Shown here: one piece after another, positions 1 through 6,552 of the stretch
Layout: each line of letters begins with the position of its first letter
Numbering within the stretch: the first letter of the stretch is position 1
Origin: WTAW01 sp050115915
GTDB lineage: Bacteria > Acidobacteriota > Aminicenantia > Aminicenantales > Aminicenantaceae
Length of the DNA: 29,686 nt
Direction: 5' to 3'
NCBI GenBank assembly: GCA_050115915.1
Contig: JASFPP010000019.1
Span: 1-29,686, forward strand
Translations under genes and position numbers: made by a program
The notes under the pieces: model-generated
The model's input: the letters and a program-made list of their open reading frames with translations, nothing else
Database searches by the model: none
Told to the model about the DNA's origin: nothing

Positions 1-1484
1 GTATCAACTTCATGAACCTCTCCACTGCCCGTTCTGCCAACCGGGCCAAAGAAGTTGGAATGCGAAAGGTGGTGGGTGCCTTAAAAAGCCATCTCATCCG
101 GCAATTTTACGGAGAATCTGTTGTGTTTGCGTTTATCTCTCTTGTATTGGCCGCAGGGATCGTTACGGCCGTACTGCCAGCGTTCAGTAAATTTGCTGAT
201 AAAGAGCTCTCCTGGAACGTTGCAGGGATTGGAGGTATTCTCGTTGGTCTGATCGGAATCACTTTTTTTACAGGTCTTATTGCCGGCAGCTACCCGGCTT
301 TGTTTTTATCCGCTTTCCAACCGGTCAAAGTCATTCGTGGAACGCTCAAGGCAGGTTCTACAAGTTCCTGGTTCAGAAAGGTCTTGGTTGTGGTCCAGTT
401 CTCTCTATCGATCTTGCTGGTCATAGGAACTGTTGTCGTCTACCAACAGCTGACCTACATGAAAAACAAAAGGCTGGGATGGGATCGAGAGCACATGGTG
501 TATATCCCTCTCAGAGACGATGTGAAAAAGGTCTTTGATACGTTAAAAATGGAGTTGCTGAAGGACTCCCATGTATTGAATGCGACGGCCACGTCTCAGC
601 TCCCTTCTTATATCGGGAGCAACTCCAGCAATTTTAATTGGGAAGGAAAGGATCCAAATTTCACAATGCTGATCGGAAACAATCCCGTTGATTTTGATTT
701 TATTGAGACACTAAAGATTGAAATGAAAGAAGGGCGGAGTTTTTCCAGAGAGTATTCCTCTGATCTCTCATCGGCTTTTGTCATCAATGAAGAAGTGGCC
801 AAGTTGATGGGTAGAGAATCCGTCGTTGGAGAAAGCTGTATGTTTTTCGGGCGAGAGGGAACCATTGTTGGTGTGATGAAAAACTGGCATTATCAGCCTA
901 TCCGTCGCAAGATCGAACCTCTCGTGTTATACGTAGCGCCTGAACGGACCTGGATTATGCTTATCCGGATTGCTGCGGGGAACATTTCTGAATCTATAAA
1001 AGCCATAGAGAATGTTTGGAAACGGGTGATTCCCACTTATCCTTTCGAGTACTATTTTCTGGATGAGAATTTCGATGAGATGTACAGGCGCGAAGAATCG
1101 ATCGGGACATTGTTGAAATATTTTGCGTCTTTAGCCATTTTTATTGCATGTCTCGGCCTATTCGGACTCGCCTCTTTTACCTCTGAGCAGCGCACCAAGG
1201 AGATCGGAATTCGTAAGATTCTCGGGGCGACTGTCTCGAACATCACGGTACTTCTCTGCAGAGAGTTCTTTCTGCTCGTTTTTGTTTCGAACGTTATTGC
1301 CTGGCCGGTCGCATATTTCCTGATGAGAAGTTGGCTCGAGAGTTATGCCTACCGCACGGGCTTGAGCGTGTCAATCTTCATCGCAGCCATGGCGATTGCC
1401 CTTCTTGTTGCATTCCTTTCCGTGAGCGTCCAAGCGATCCGCGCAGCCACCGCCAATCCCATCGACTCTCTCCGCTACGAATAA
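1..1484 (+). CDS. FtsX-like ABC transporter permease (MacB_PCD/FtsX type), 5' truncated
   Basis: The reading frame is already open at the window edge (codons from base 3 read I-N-F-M-N-L), so the start lies upstream and about 493 residues are visible. The visible part begins with the end of one FtsX domain: the segment NLSTARSANRAKEVGMRK, two membrane segments, then a PALFLSAFQP motif. A second unit follows, with a TM helix after SSWFRKVL, a periplasmic MacB-type core, and a C-terminal FtsX domain with three TM helices and the repeated motif RTKEIGIRKILGA. It ends in the family-typical NPIDSLRYE. Such two-FtsX-domain proteins of about 800 residues pair with an ATPase and act in lipoprotein, peptide or drug handling across the envelope. 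The ATPase is not in the window and the substrate cannot be told. A dispersed repeat starts four bases after the stop. Confidence 0.93.
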   Translation, partial: INFMNLSTARSANRAKEVGMRKVVGALKSHLIRQFYGESVVFAFISLVLAAGIVTAVLPAFSKFADKELSWNVAGIGGILVGLIGITFFTGLIAGSYPALFLSAFQPVKVIRGTLKAGSTSSWFRKVLVVVQFSLSILLVIGTVVVYQQLTYMKNKRLGWDREHMVYIPLRDDVKKVFDTLKMELLKDSHVLNATATSQLPSYIGSNSSNFNWEGKDPNFTMLIGNNPVDFDFIETLKIEMKEGRSFSREYSSDLSSAFVINEEVAKLMGRESVVGESCMFFGREGTIVGVMKNWHYQPIRRKIEPLVLYVAPERTWIMLIRIAAGNISESIKAIENVWKRVIPTYPFEYYFLDENFDEMYRREESIGTLLKYFASLAIFIACLGLFGLASFTSEQRTKEIGIRKILGATVSNITVLLCREFFLLVFVSNVIAWPVAYFLMRSWLESYAYRTGLSVSIFIAAMAIALLVAFLSVSVQAIRAATANPIDSLRYE

Positions 1485-1487
1485 ATA

Positions 1488-1536
1488 GGGGTCAGGCACC
1501 TATTCCCAGGGGTAAAGAAAAAGTGGACCTGGCACC
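1488..1536. repeat. Dispersed intergenic repeat, copy 1
   Basis: This 49-base sequence starts ggggtcaggcacc and ends gtggacctggcacc. Its reverse complement occurs at 24236-24283 with 44 of 48 positions identical. It begins just after the stop codon of the FtsX permease gene and is followed by a T run (1539-1544). It holds a CCAGG/CCTGG arm pair (1506-1510 and 1528-1532) and two related 11-12 base blocks ending in GGCACC. Length, location and orientation suggest a REP-like mobile repeat; a role in termination is possible but not shown. Confidence 0.85.
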
Positions 1537-1559
1537 AATTTTTTACAGTGCTATCATTT

Positions 1560-1588
1560 TTGACTAAACCCTAGTATTTTTCTATAAT
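1560..1588 (+). promoter_or_regulatory. Sigma70-type promoter for the subtilase gene
   Basis: A -35 box TTGACT (1560-1565) and a perfect -10 box TATAAT (1583-1588) are separated by 17 bases. The expected transcript start near 1595 gives a leader of about 70 nt before the ATG at 1667. The region lies between repeat copy 1 and the subtilase gene, so the subtilase is probably transcribed independently of the permease. Confidence 0.7.
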
Positions 1589-1666
1589 TTAAAGTTAATC
1601 AGCATATTTGGTTTATAGAAATACTGAGTCGATCATTTTTTAAAATCTCTCTCAATAGAGTTGAAT

Positions 1667-3457
1667 ATGAAATTTCAAACACAGACAAAAGTTTTTATTG
1701 CCGCAACTCTGGTGTTTTTTATGGCTTCTTCCGTCCGCTCAGATACCGAGGACAAGATCAGCTCCAATCTGAAGAGAATGATCCAGAGCCAGGGGGAAAT
1801 GGCTCGATTCACCGTATGGATTTTTTTCAAGGACAAAGGCCCTGAGCTCGATAAAAAAATGGCGACAACTCGCTCCCTATGGAATCCTCGCACTCTGAAG
1901 CGTCGCATGCGGCACCTTGAATACACTCCTCTCGTTGATGAATACGATGTTCCTGTCGATGCGAAATACATCCAGAGTGTTCAATCCCACACCATCCGGA
2001 TACGGCATCGTTCACGATGGCTGAACGCTGTCTCTGCTGAGGCCTATGGATCTGCTTTGCAGAGAATAGCGGGCCTTGATTTTGTCAAAAAGATCGATCG
2101 CGTACGTTCTTTTTACTTCCGTGAGCCAGACTGTTCACATCTGACTTATACACAATCCGTTATGAAGCCTTCTATAATCGCAGAACCTCACGCCTTGGAT
2201 TATGGGCCGTCCTTCAATCAAGTCAATCAGATAAATGTACCCGCCCTTCATGATTTAGGCTATAGCGGTCAAGGTGTTTTAATCTGCATGCTGGATACAG
2301 GCTTTAAAAACTTCACCCATCAAGCTTTGGATCATTTGGATATTCACGCCACATGGGATTTTGTGAACAATGATCCTAATGTTTTCGATGAGGAAGGCCA
2401 GATGGGCATCGGAAACCACGGAACGCAAACGCTGGGCACAATTGGGGGTTATCATTCCGGGGAATTGATCGGTCCGGCCTATGGTGCGTCCTATATCCTC
2501 GGAAAAACAGAGAACACCGAATGGGAGCGCCACATCGAAGAGGATCATTGGGTTGCAGGCGCCGAGTGGGCCGATGACCTGGGAGCAGACATCATCAGCA
2601 GTTCTTTGGGCTATCGTTATGAATTTACCCATGGGGAGGGGGGTTACTCATCAGAAGATATGGATGGAGAGACGGCAATTGTCACTCAAGGAGCTAACAT
2701 TGCAGCCAGCCGTGGCATCCTCATCGTCAACTCTGCGGGCAATGAAGGCCCTGCACTTCCCGGTGAAAACACGATTATTGCCCCTGCCGACAGCCCTCAT
2801 GTTATCGCAGCCGGAGCTGTCCATGCCAATGGAGTGCGTGTGGATTTCAGCTCGATGGGTCCCACAACAGACGGCCGGTTCAAACCAGATGTAATGGCCC
2901 AAGGATACGAAGTTCACACCGTCGAGATCGGAGGTTTCAGCATCTACGATTCCGTAAATGGAACCTCTTTCTCCTGCCCCCTGATAGCCGGGGTTGCAGC
3001 GCTCGTTCTGGAGGTCAATCCAACGTGGACAAATTACGACATCATGGAAGCGATAAAATTGACGGCTGACAATAATTCAAATCCCAATAACGAATATGGA
3101 TGGGGAATGGTGGATGCGTATGGGTCCGCTTTTTATGGAATGAAAAAATTTTATCCCCCAAGTTCCTTCAGTGTCGAGCGGATTCCGAATAATTACATTT
3201 TTTTCTCGCAGTATATCGACCGGCTCACATGGAGCGCCAATCCCAAGAACGAAATGCCTGTGGCCTCCTACCGTTTGTATGCGGGCCGGTCAGATATCCA
3301 GGATGACGAATTCGTTTTGATCGCCGAGGTAGACAGCCAAACTTTTGTATACGACAGACGCGGCCTGCTGGAAGAAGAGTTGTTTGTCTATAAGATCACA
3401 TCCGTAAGTGATACGGGTGAAGAGAGCGATCCCATATATGCGACTTACAGGCAGTGA
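1667..3457 (+). CDS. Secreted subtilisin-like serine protease (peptidase S8)
   Basis: This 596-residue protein has an N-terminal signal peptide (hydrophobic VFIAATLVFFMASS, likely cut after VRS). A propeptide-like region of about 150 residues follows. The S8 catalytic domain has all its parts: Asp210 in MLDTGF, His251 in GNHGT, the oxyanion Asn359 in NSAGNEGP and Ser434 in NGTSFSCP. The last 100 residues look like a fibronectin III-type beta-sandwich, which suggests attachment to substrate or surface. The protein should degrade proteins outside the inner membrane. I chose ATG 1667; a TTG two codons upstream (1661) is in frame, and neither has a strong ribosome site. The outer-membrane protein gene follows after about 50 bases in the same direction, so the two may be cotranscribed. 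Confidence 0.93.
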   Translation: MKFQTQTKVFIAATLVFFMASSVRSDTEDKISSNLKRMIQSQGEMARFTVWIFFKDKGPELDKKMATTRSLWNPRTLKRRMRHLEYTPLVDEYDVPVDAKYIQSVQSHTIRIRHRSRWLNAVSAEAYGSALQRIAGLDFVKKIDRVRSFYFREPDCSHLTYTQSVMKPSIIAEPHALDYGPSFNQVNQINVPALHDLGYSGQGVLICMLDTGFKNFTHQALDHLDIHATWDFVNNDPNVFDEEGQMGIGNHGTQTLGTIGGYHSGELIGPAYGASYILGKTENTEWERHIEEDHWVAGAEWADDLGADIISSSLGYRYEFTHGEGGYSSEDMDGETAIVTQGANIAASRGILIVNSAGNEGPALPGENTIIAPADSPHVIAAGAVHANGVRVDFSSMGPTTDGRFKPDVMAQGYEVHTVEIGGFSIYDSVNGTSFSCPLIAGVAALVLEVNPTWTNYDIMEAIKLTADNNSNPNNEYGWGMVDAYGSAFYGMKKFYPPSSFSVERIPNNYIFFSQYIDRLTWSANPKNEMPVASYRLYAGRSDIQDDEFVLIAEVDSQTFVYDRRGLLEEELFVYKITSVSDTGEESDPIYATYRQ

Positions 3458-3508
3458 TTCCACTAAACCCTTGGCTTTAACTGCCATGGACTTATGAAAG
3501 GATTTTTT

Positions 3509-4090
3509 ATGATGCGAAGGCTATTCCCTAGGTTGGCATTGATGCTTTTTCTCTGCGCGATTTTATCTCAGACATCACAAGCTACACAGGTCAGTTTGGG
3601 CATCAACTTTGGTTTCCGTCATGTGGAAGACGGTGTGATTCAATCGACTTACGGAAACAGCACTGTCTACGTTCCCTATTTTAGACTTCGTCCTTTTAGA
3701 AATATAGGTCTTGAAGTGGCCTATGAAGGCGGATACAAAAAAAGTGGCACTATCGGCTTATACGAGGAAAACAGCACTCTTTCCGTGACCGGATGGGAAT
3801 TTTCCGGGATACTCTATCTGCCCGTTCGCTCCTTGATGGGGTACATCAAATTCGGAATGGCCTATTATTCCTACAAACAGGATATCGAAAGCGACTTTAT
3901 CCGCGAGCCCGTGGACCATACGAAATGGACCAATGTTTTTGGGGGTGGAGTAATCTGGAATCTAGCGAGAGGCCTGTACGTATCGGCAGAAGTCAAAACA
4001 GTGCCTCTGAGAGTGATGCCTTTCGATCGGGAGGTCGACTTGAGTGGTGTTCGTGTGGTCGGCGGTATCGGCTATTCCTTCAACTTTTAA
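3509..4090 (+). CDS. Outer-membrane beta-barrel protein
   Basis: The product has 193 residues. A typical signal peptide (MMRRLFPRLALMLFLCAI, cut near QTSQA) is followed by alternating polar/hydrophobic strands such as VSLGINFGFRHVEDG. The chain ends VGGIGYSFNF with a terminal Phe, the usual signal for assembly by the BAM machinery. Size and pattern fit a small eight-stranded barrel of the OmpA/OmpW-like kind; no specific ligand can be read. An in-frame ATG at 3494 exists, but AAAGGA lies six bases before ATG 3509, which I take as the start. The gene lies 51 bases after the subtilase stop and probably shares its transcript. This protein is evidence for a diderm envelope. Confidence 0.82.
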   Translation: MMRRLFPRLALMLFLCAILSQTSQATQVSLGINFGFRHVEDGVIQSTYGNSTVYVPYFRLRPFRNIGLEVAYEGGYKKSGTIGLYEENSTLSVTGWEFSGILYLPVRSLMGYIKFGMAYYSYKQDIESDFIREPVDHTKWTNVFGGGVIWNLARGLYVSAEVKTVPLRVMPFDREVDLSGVRVVGGIGYSFNF

Positions 4091-4173
4091 TTCTATAGAT
4101 GCTCTCCCCGGATATTTAGAAGACATCACTATTTACTGTAATAATCCTACAGCAAATCAAACATTAGAAATTT

Positions 4174-4202
4174 TTGACACCTGGATTTTTGTATGATATA
4201 AA
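4174..4202 (+). promoter_or_regulatory. Strong sigma70-type promoter for the TPR protein
   Basis: A perfect -35 TTGACA (4174-4179) and a near-consensus -10 TATAAA (4197-4202) are separated by 17 bases. Transcription should begin near 4209, which leaves a leader of almost 200 nt before the ATG at 4407. Confidence 0.72.
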
Positions 4203-4208
4203 TTTATC

Positions 4209-4406
4209 CGCCCTATCGGGATTGAGGTAAGAACAAAGGGGATGGCGCTCAAAATCTGAAGTGATGCGTTCTTTCCGGGGTTGATCTGTGCCTTTTATCT
4301 TGTGCGCGCTTGTTTCTTTTTCAGCCAAAGAAAAGGGGGTGGTAGAAAAAAAGGAATCCTAAAGAAACGAAGATTTCGTTCATTCCAATTTTATGTAGGA
4401 GGGATT
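4209..4406 (+). other. Long 5' leader with hairpins upstream of the TPR gene
   Basis: This covers most of the 316-base stretch without a gene between 4091 and 4406. From the predicted transcript start it runs about 198 nt. It contains a TTTCTTT/AAAGAAA stem (4313-4319 with 4327-4333, 7-nt loop), a perfect AACGAA/TTCGTT stem with a 3-nt loop (4366-4380), and a CGCC...GGCG pairing near its 5' end. The ribosome site AGGAGGG (4398-4403) follows. I do not recognise a known riboswitch class. Bases 4091-4170 show nothing I can assign. Confidence 0.4.
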
Positions 4407-5864
4407 ATGAAAAAAACACTTACTTTTAGCATTTTGACCATATTTTTGGGTTTGTTAATGGTTTGCTCGGCTCCGGAAGCAGATGATACAGAGGTACCCA
4501 TCACGACATCTTCCAAAGAAGCGCTAGATTTGTTTTTAGAAGGTAGAGACAAGTTTGAATTCATAGAGGTTGATGCGGCCGCAGAACTCTTCGATCAAGC
4601 CATAGCCAAAGACCCAGATTTTGCCATGGCCTATTTCTTGCGGGCAGATACCATTGGAGGATTTAACGCTTGGCGTGAGAATTATGAAAAAGCGATGAAC
4701 CTCTTAGATAAAGTCACTGAAGGAGAAAGGCTCTATATTACCTTCGGTAAAGCCTGGGGAGAGGGAGATTATGCTAAGGCCAAAGAAAATGTTACGCAAC
4801 TTCTGGAACTCTACCCCGCGGATAAAAGAGTTCTATTAGATACAGGAATCTTTTATGCAAGTGTAGATAATGATTTTGAAAAGGCCATCCAATACTATCA
4901 GAAAGTTCTAGAAATTGATGAGGAATTCGCGCCTGCTTATAATTACATGGGCGGTGCTTATGCCGCCTTGGATAATCTGGATGCTGCAGAGGAAGCATAT
5001 AAAAAATACGCTGAGCTCATTCCCAATCGCCCCGATCCGTATGATTCTTTAGCATGGCTGTTGAAGGATAGAGGGAAGTTTGACGAATCTATAGAGCAGT
5101 ACAAAAAAGCCTATGAGACAGATCCCTTATATATCTGGGCGCTACGGGGCATAGGCCAGAACTATATTTTTAAGGGAGAATTCGAAAAAGCCCGCGAATT
5201 CTATCAGAAGATGTATGATGAAGCTCCCAACATCGACGCAAAATTCAATAGCCTGATCTGGAAGTCCGTTTCTTATATCCATGAAGGGAATATCCAGGAT
5301 GCGCTAAAGGCGTTGGATGAATATCAGGCAATAGGCGAAGAAGACAAAAATATACCTGGTGTTGTTTTTCCCTTAAGGGTTAAATCAATTATCCACACAG
5401 AAAATGGGAATCTTGAAGAAGCGATGACTTTTAACGAAAAAGCGGGAAAACTCGCTGTCGAGGCAGATCTGGATGATGTGATCAAGGAGAACCTGATACT
5501 TTTTACAACTCTTGATAAGGTATATATCCTGAGTGCGATGGAAGATTTCGAGGCAGCAATAGCGGAGGCCGAAAAAGCCAAAGTCATAATCGAGAAAAGA
5601 GATGCCAAAGATTGGGATCAGTGGTTGAATGGACATCTTGGCTACCATTATGTCCTGAAAGGGGACTATGACAAAGCGATCGAACACTTGGCACAATCGA
5701 GCCCCTTTAACATGTGGCATACATTCTACAGAGCTGTCGCTCATGAAAAAAAAGGCGAAATGGAAGAGGCCATGAAGTTCTACAAAAAGGTGGCGGATAC
5801 GAACCGAAACGGCTTAGACCTTGCGTTTGTCAGATCGAAAGCCTTGGAGAAGGTGAAAGAATAA
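4407..5864 (+). CDS. Exported TPR-repeat protein, probable lipoprotein
   Basis: The product has 485 residues. The start is ATG 4407, directly after AGGAGGG; the frame is open upstream to 4281, but that part is leader. The N-terminus (MKKTLTFSILTIFLGLLMVC) looks like a lipoprotein signal with Cys20 as lipid site, although LMVC is a poor lipobox. The mature part is nearly all TPR helical pairs: examples are A-E-L-F-D-Q-A-I-A-K-D-P-D near the start, then EKAIQYYQKVLEIDEEFAPAY and FDESIEQYKKAYETDPLY. TPR arrays bind proteins or peptides, so this is likely an envelope scaffold or the sensing half of a complex. No enzyme motif is seen. Similar TPR arrays are fused to kinases elsewhere in this window; here there is no catalytic domain. 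Confidence 0.85.
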   Translation: MKKTLTFSILTIFLGLLMVCSAPEADDTEVPITTSSKEALDLFLEGRDKFEFIEVDAAAELFDQAIAKDPDFAMAYFLRADTIGGFNAWRENYEKAMNLLDKVTEGERLYITFGKAWGEGDYAKAKENVTQLLELYPADKRVLLDTGIFYASVDNDFEKAIQYYQKVLEIDEEFAPAYNYMGGAYAALDNLDAAEEAYKKYAELIPNRPDPYDSLAWLLKDRGKFDESIEQYKKAYETDPLYIWALRGIGQNYIFKGEFEKAREFYQKMYDEAPNIDAKFNSLIWKSVSYIHEGNIQDALKALDEYQAIGEEDKNIPGVVFPLRVKSIIHTENGNLEEAMTFNEKAGKLAVEADLDDVIKENLILFTTLDKVYILSAMEDFEAAIAEAEKAKVIIEKRDAKDWDQWLNGHLGYHYVLKGDYDKAIEHLAQSSPFNMWHTFYRAVAHEKKGEMEEAMKFYKKVADTNRNGLDLAFVRSKALEKVKE

Positions 5865-5915
5865 CAAGAAAATTATCTCTCGAAATTGATTCGCTTAATG
5901 TGAATTGGTAAACTT

Positions 5916-5937
5916 GGGCCTCATGACGGAGAGGCCC
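5916..5937 (+). promoter_or_regulatory. Hairpin around the DUF429 start codon
   Basis: GGGCCTC (5916-5922) and GAGGCCC (5931-5937) form a perfect 7-bp stem with an 8-nt loop that begins with the ATG at 5923. There is no U tract, so it is not a typical intrinsic terminator. It could limit initiation at this codon or favour the TTG at 5905. Confidence 0.4.
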
Positions 5938-6552
5938 GAAGTCGAATTATGTATTCTCGGCGTAGATCTGGCGGGTGTGCCACATCGACCCACGGGGATG
6001 TGCGTACTCCGAGGCTTGAAGGCAAAGACTTGTCTTGCCTATTCCGATGCGGAAATTATTGAGTGCGCCGAAAAGGAAAAACCGGATCTTATTGCCATCG
6101 ATGCGCCATTAAGCCTCCCACCCAGCAGAAAAACAATCGAAGATAGAAACGGCGAACACTATCGTGTCTGTGACCTGGAATTGCGGAGACGAAAAATCCC
6201 GTTCTTTCCGATCACTTTGGGTCCGATGAGAGTGCTAACGGTGAGAGGGATTGCGCTCCGCGGGGAATTGGAGAAAAAAGGATTTCGTGTTGCAGAGATG
6301 TACCCGGGCGGGGCTCAGGATATCTGGAAAATCCCTCGTGCACGGCGCAATCTCCCCGGCCTTAGACGGGGACTCCGACACCTCGGCATCAAGGGCCTGA
6401 AAAAAGACATCTCAGACCATGAACTGGATGCTGCAACGGGGGCTCTTGTCGGTCTCCACTTCCTCCAGGACAAAGCCGAAGTCTACGGCAATTTCACCCA
6501 AGGCGCCATTCTTATGCCAAAAACTGCAGGTTTGATCAATACAGCATGTTAA
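5923..6552 (+). CDS. DUF429 family protein (predicted RNase H-fold nuclease)
   Basis: The 209-residue product has the DUF429 hallmarks: GVDLAG near the start (Asp15), then RPTG, IDAPLSLP (Asp60), the block LRRRKIPFFPITLGPMR, EMYPGG (Glu125) and DHELDAATGAL (Asp165/Glu167/Asp169). The spaced acidic residues fit a metal-dependent RNase H-like fold. DUF429 proteins are predicted nucleases, but I know of no settled reaction. I chose ATG 5923; an in-frame TTG at 5905 would add six residues. The chosen ATG lies in the loop of a perfect 7-bp hairpin (5916-5937). The gene's stop overlaps the stop of the convergent kinase gene by three bases. Confidence 0.85.
   Translation: MTERPEVELCILGVDLAGVPHRPTGMCVLRGLKAKTCLAYSDAEIIECAEKEKPDLIAIDAPLSLPPSRKTIEDRNGEHYRVCDLELRRRKIPFFPITLGPMRVLTVRGIALRGELEKKGFRVAEMYPGGAQDIWKIPRARRNLPGLRRGLRHLGIKGLKKDISDHELDAATGALVGLHFLQDKAEVYGNFTQGAILMPKTAGLINTAC

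Noticed and set aside
4281..4406. N-terminal extension of the TPR protein
   Set aside because: It would place basic residues before the signal peptide, and the ribosome site AGGAGGG directly serves ATG 4407.
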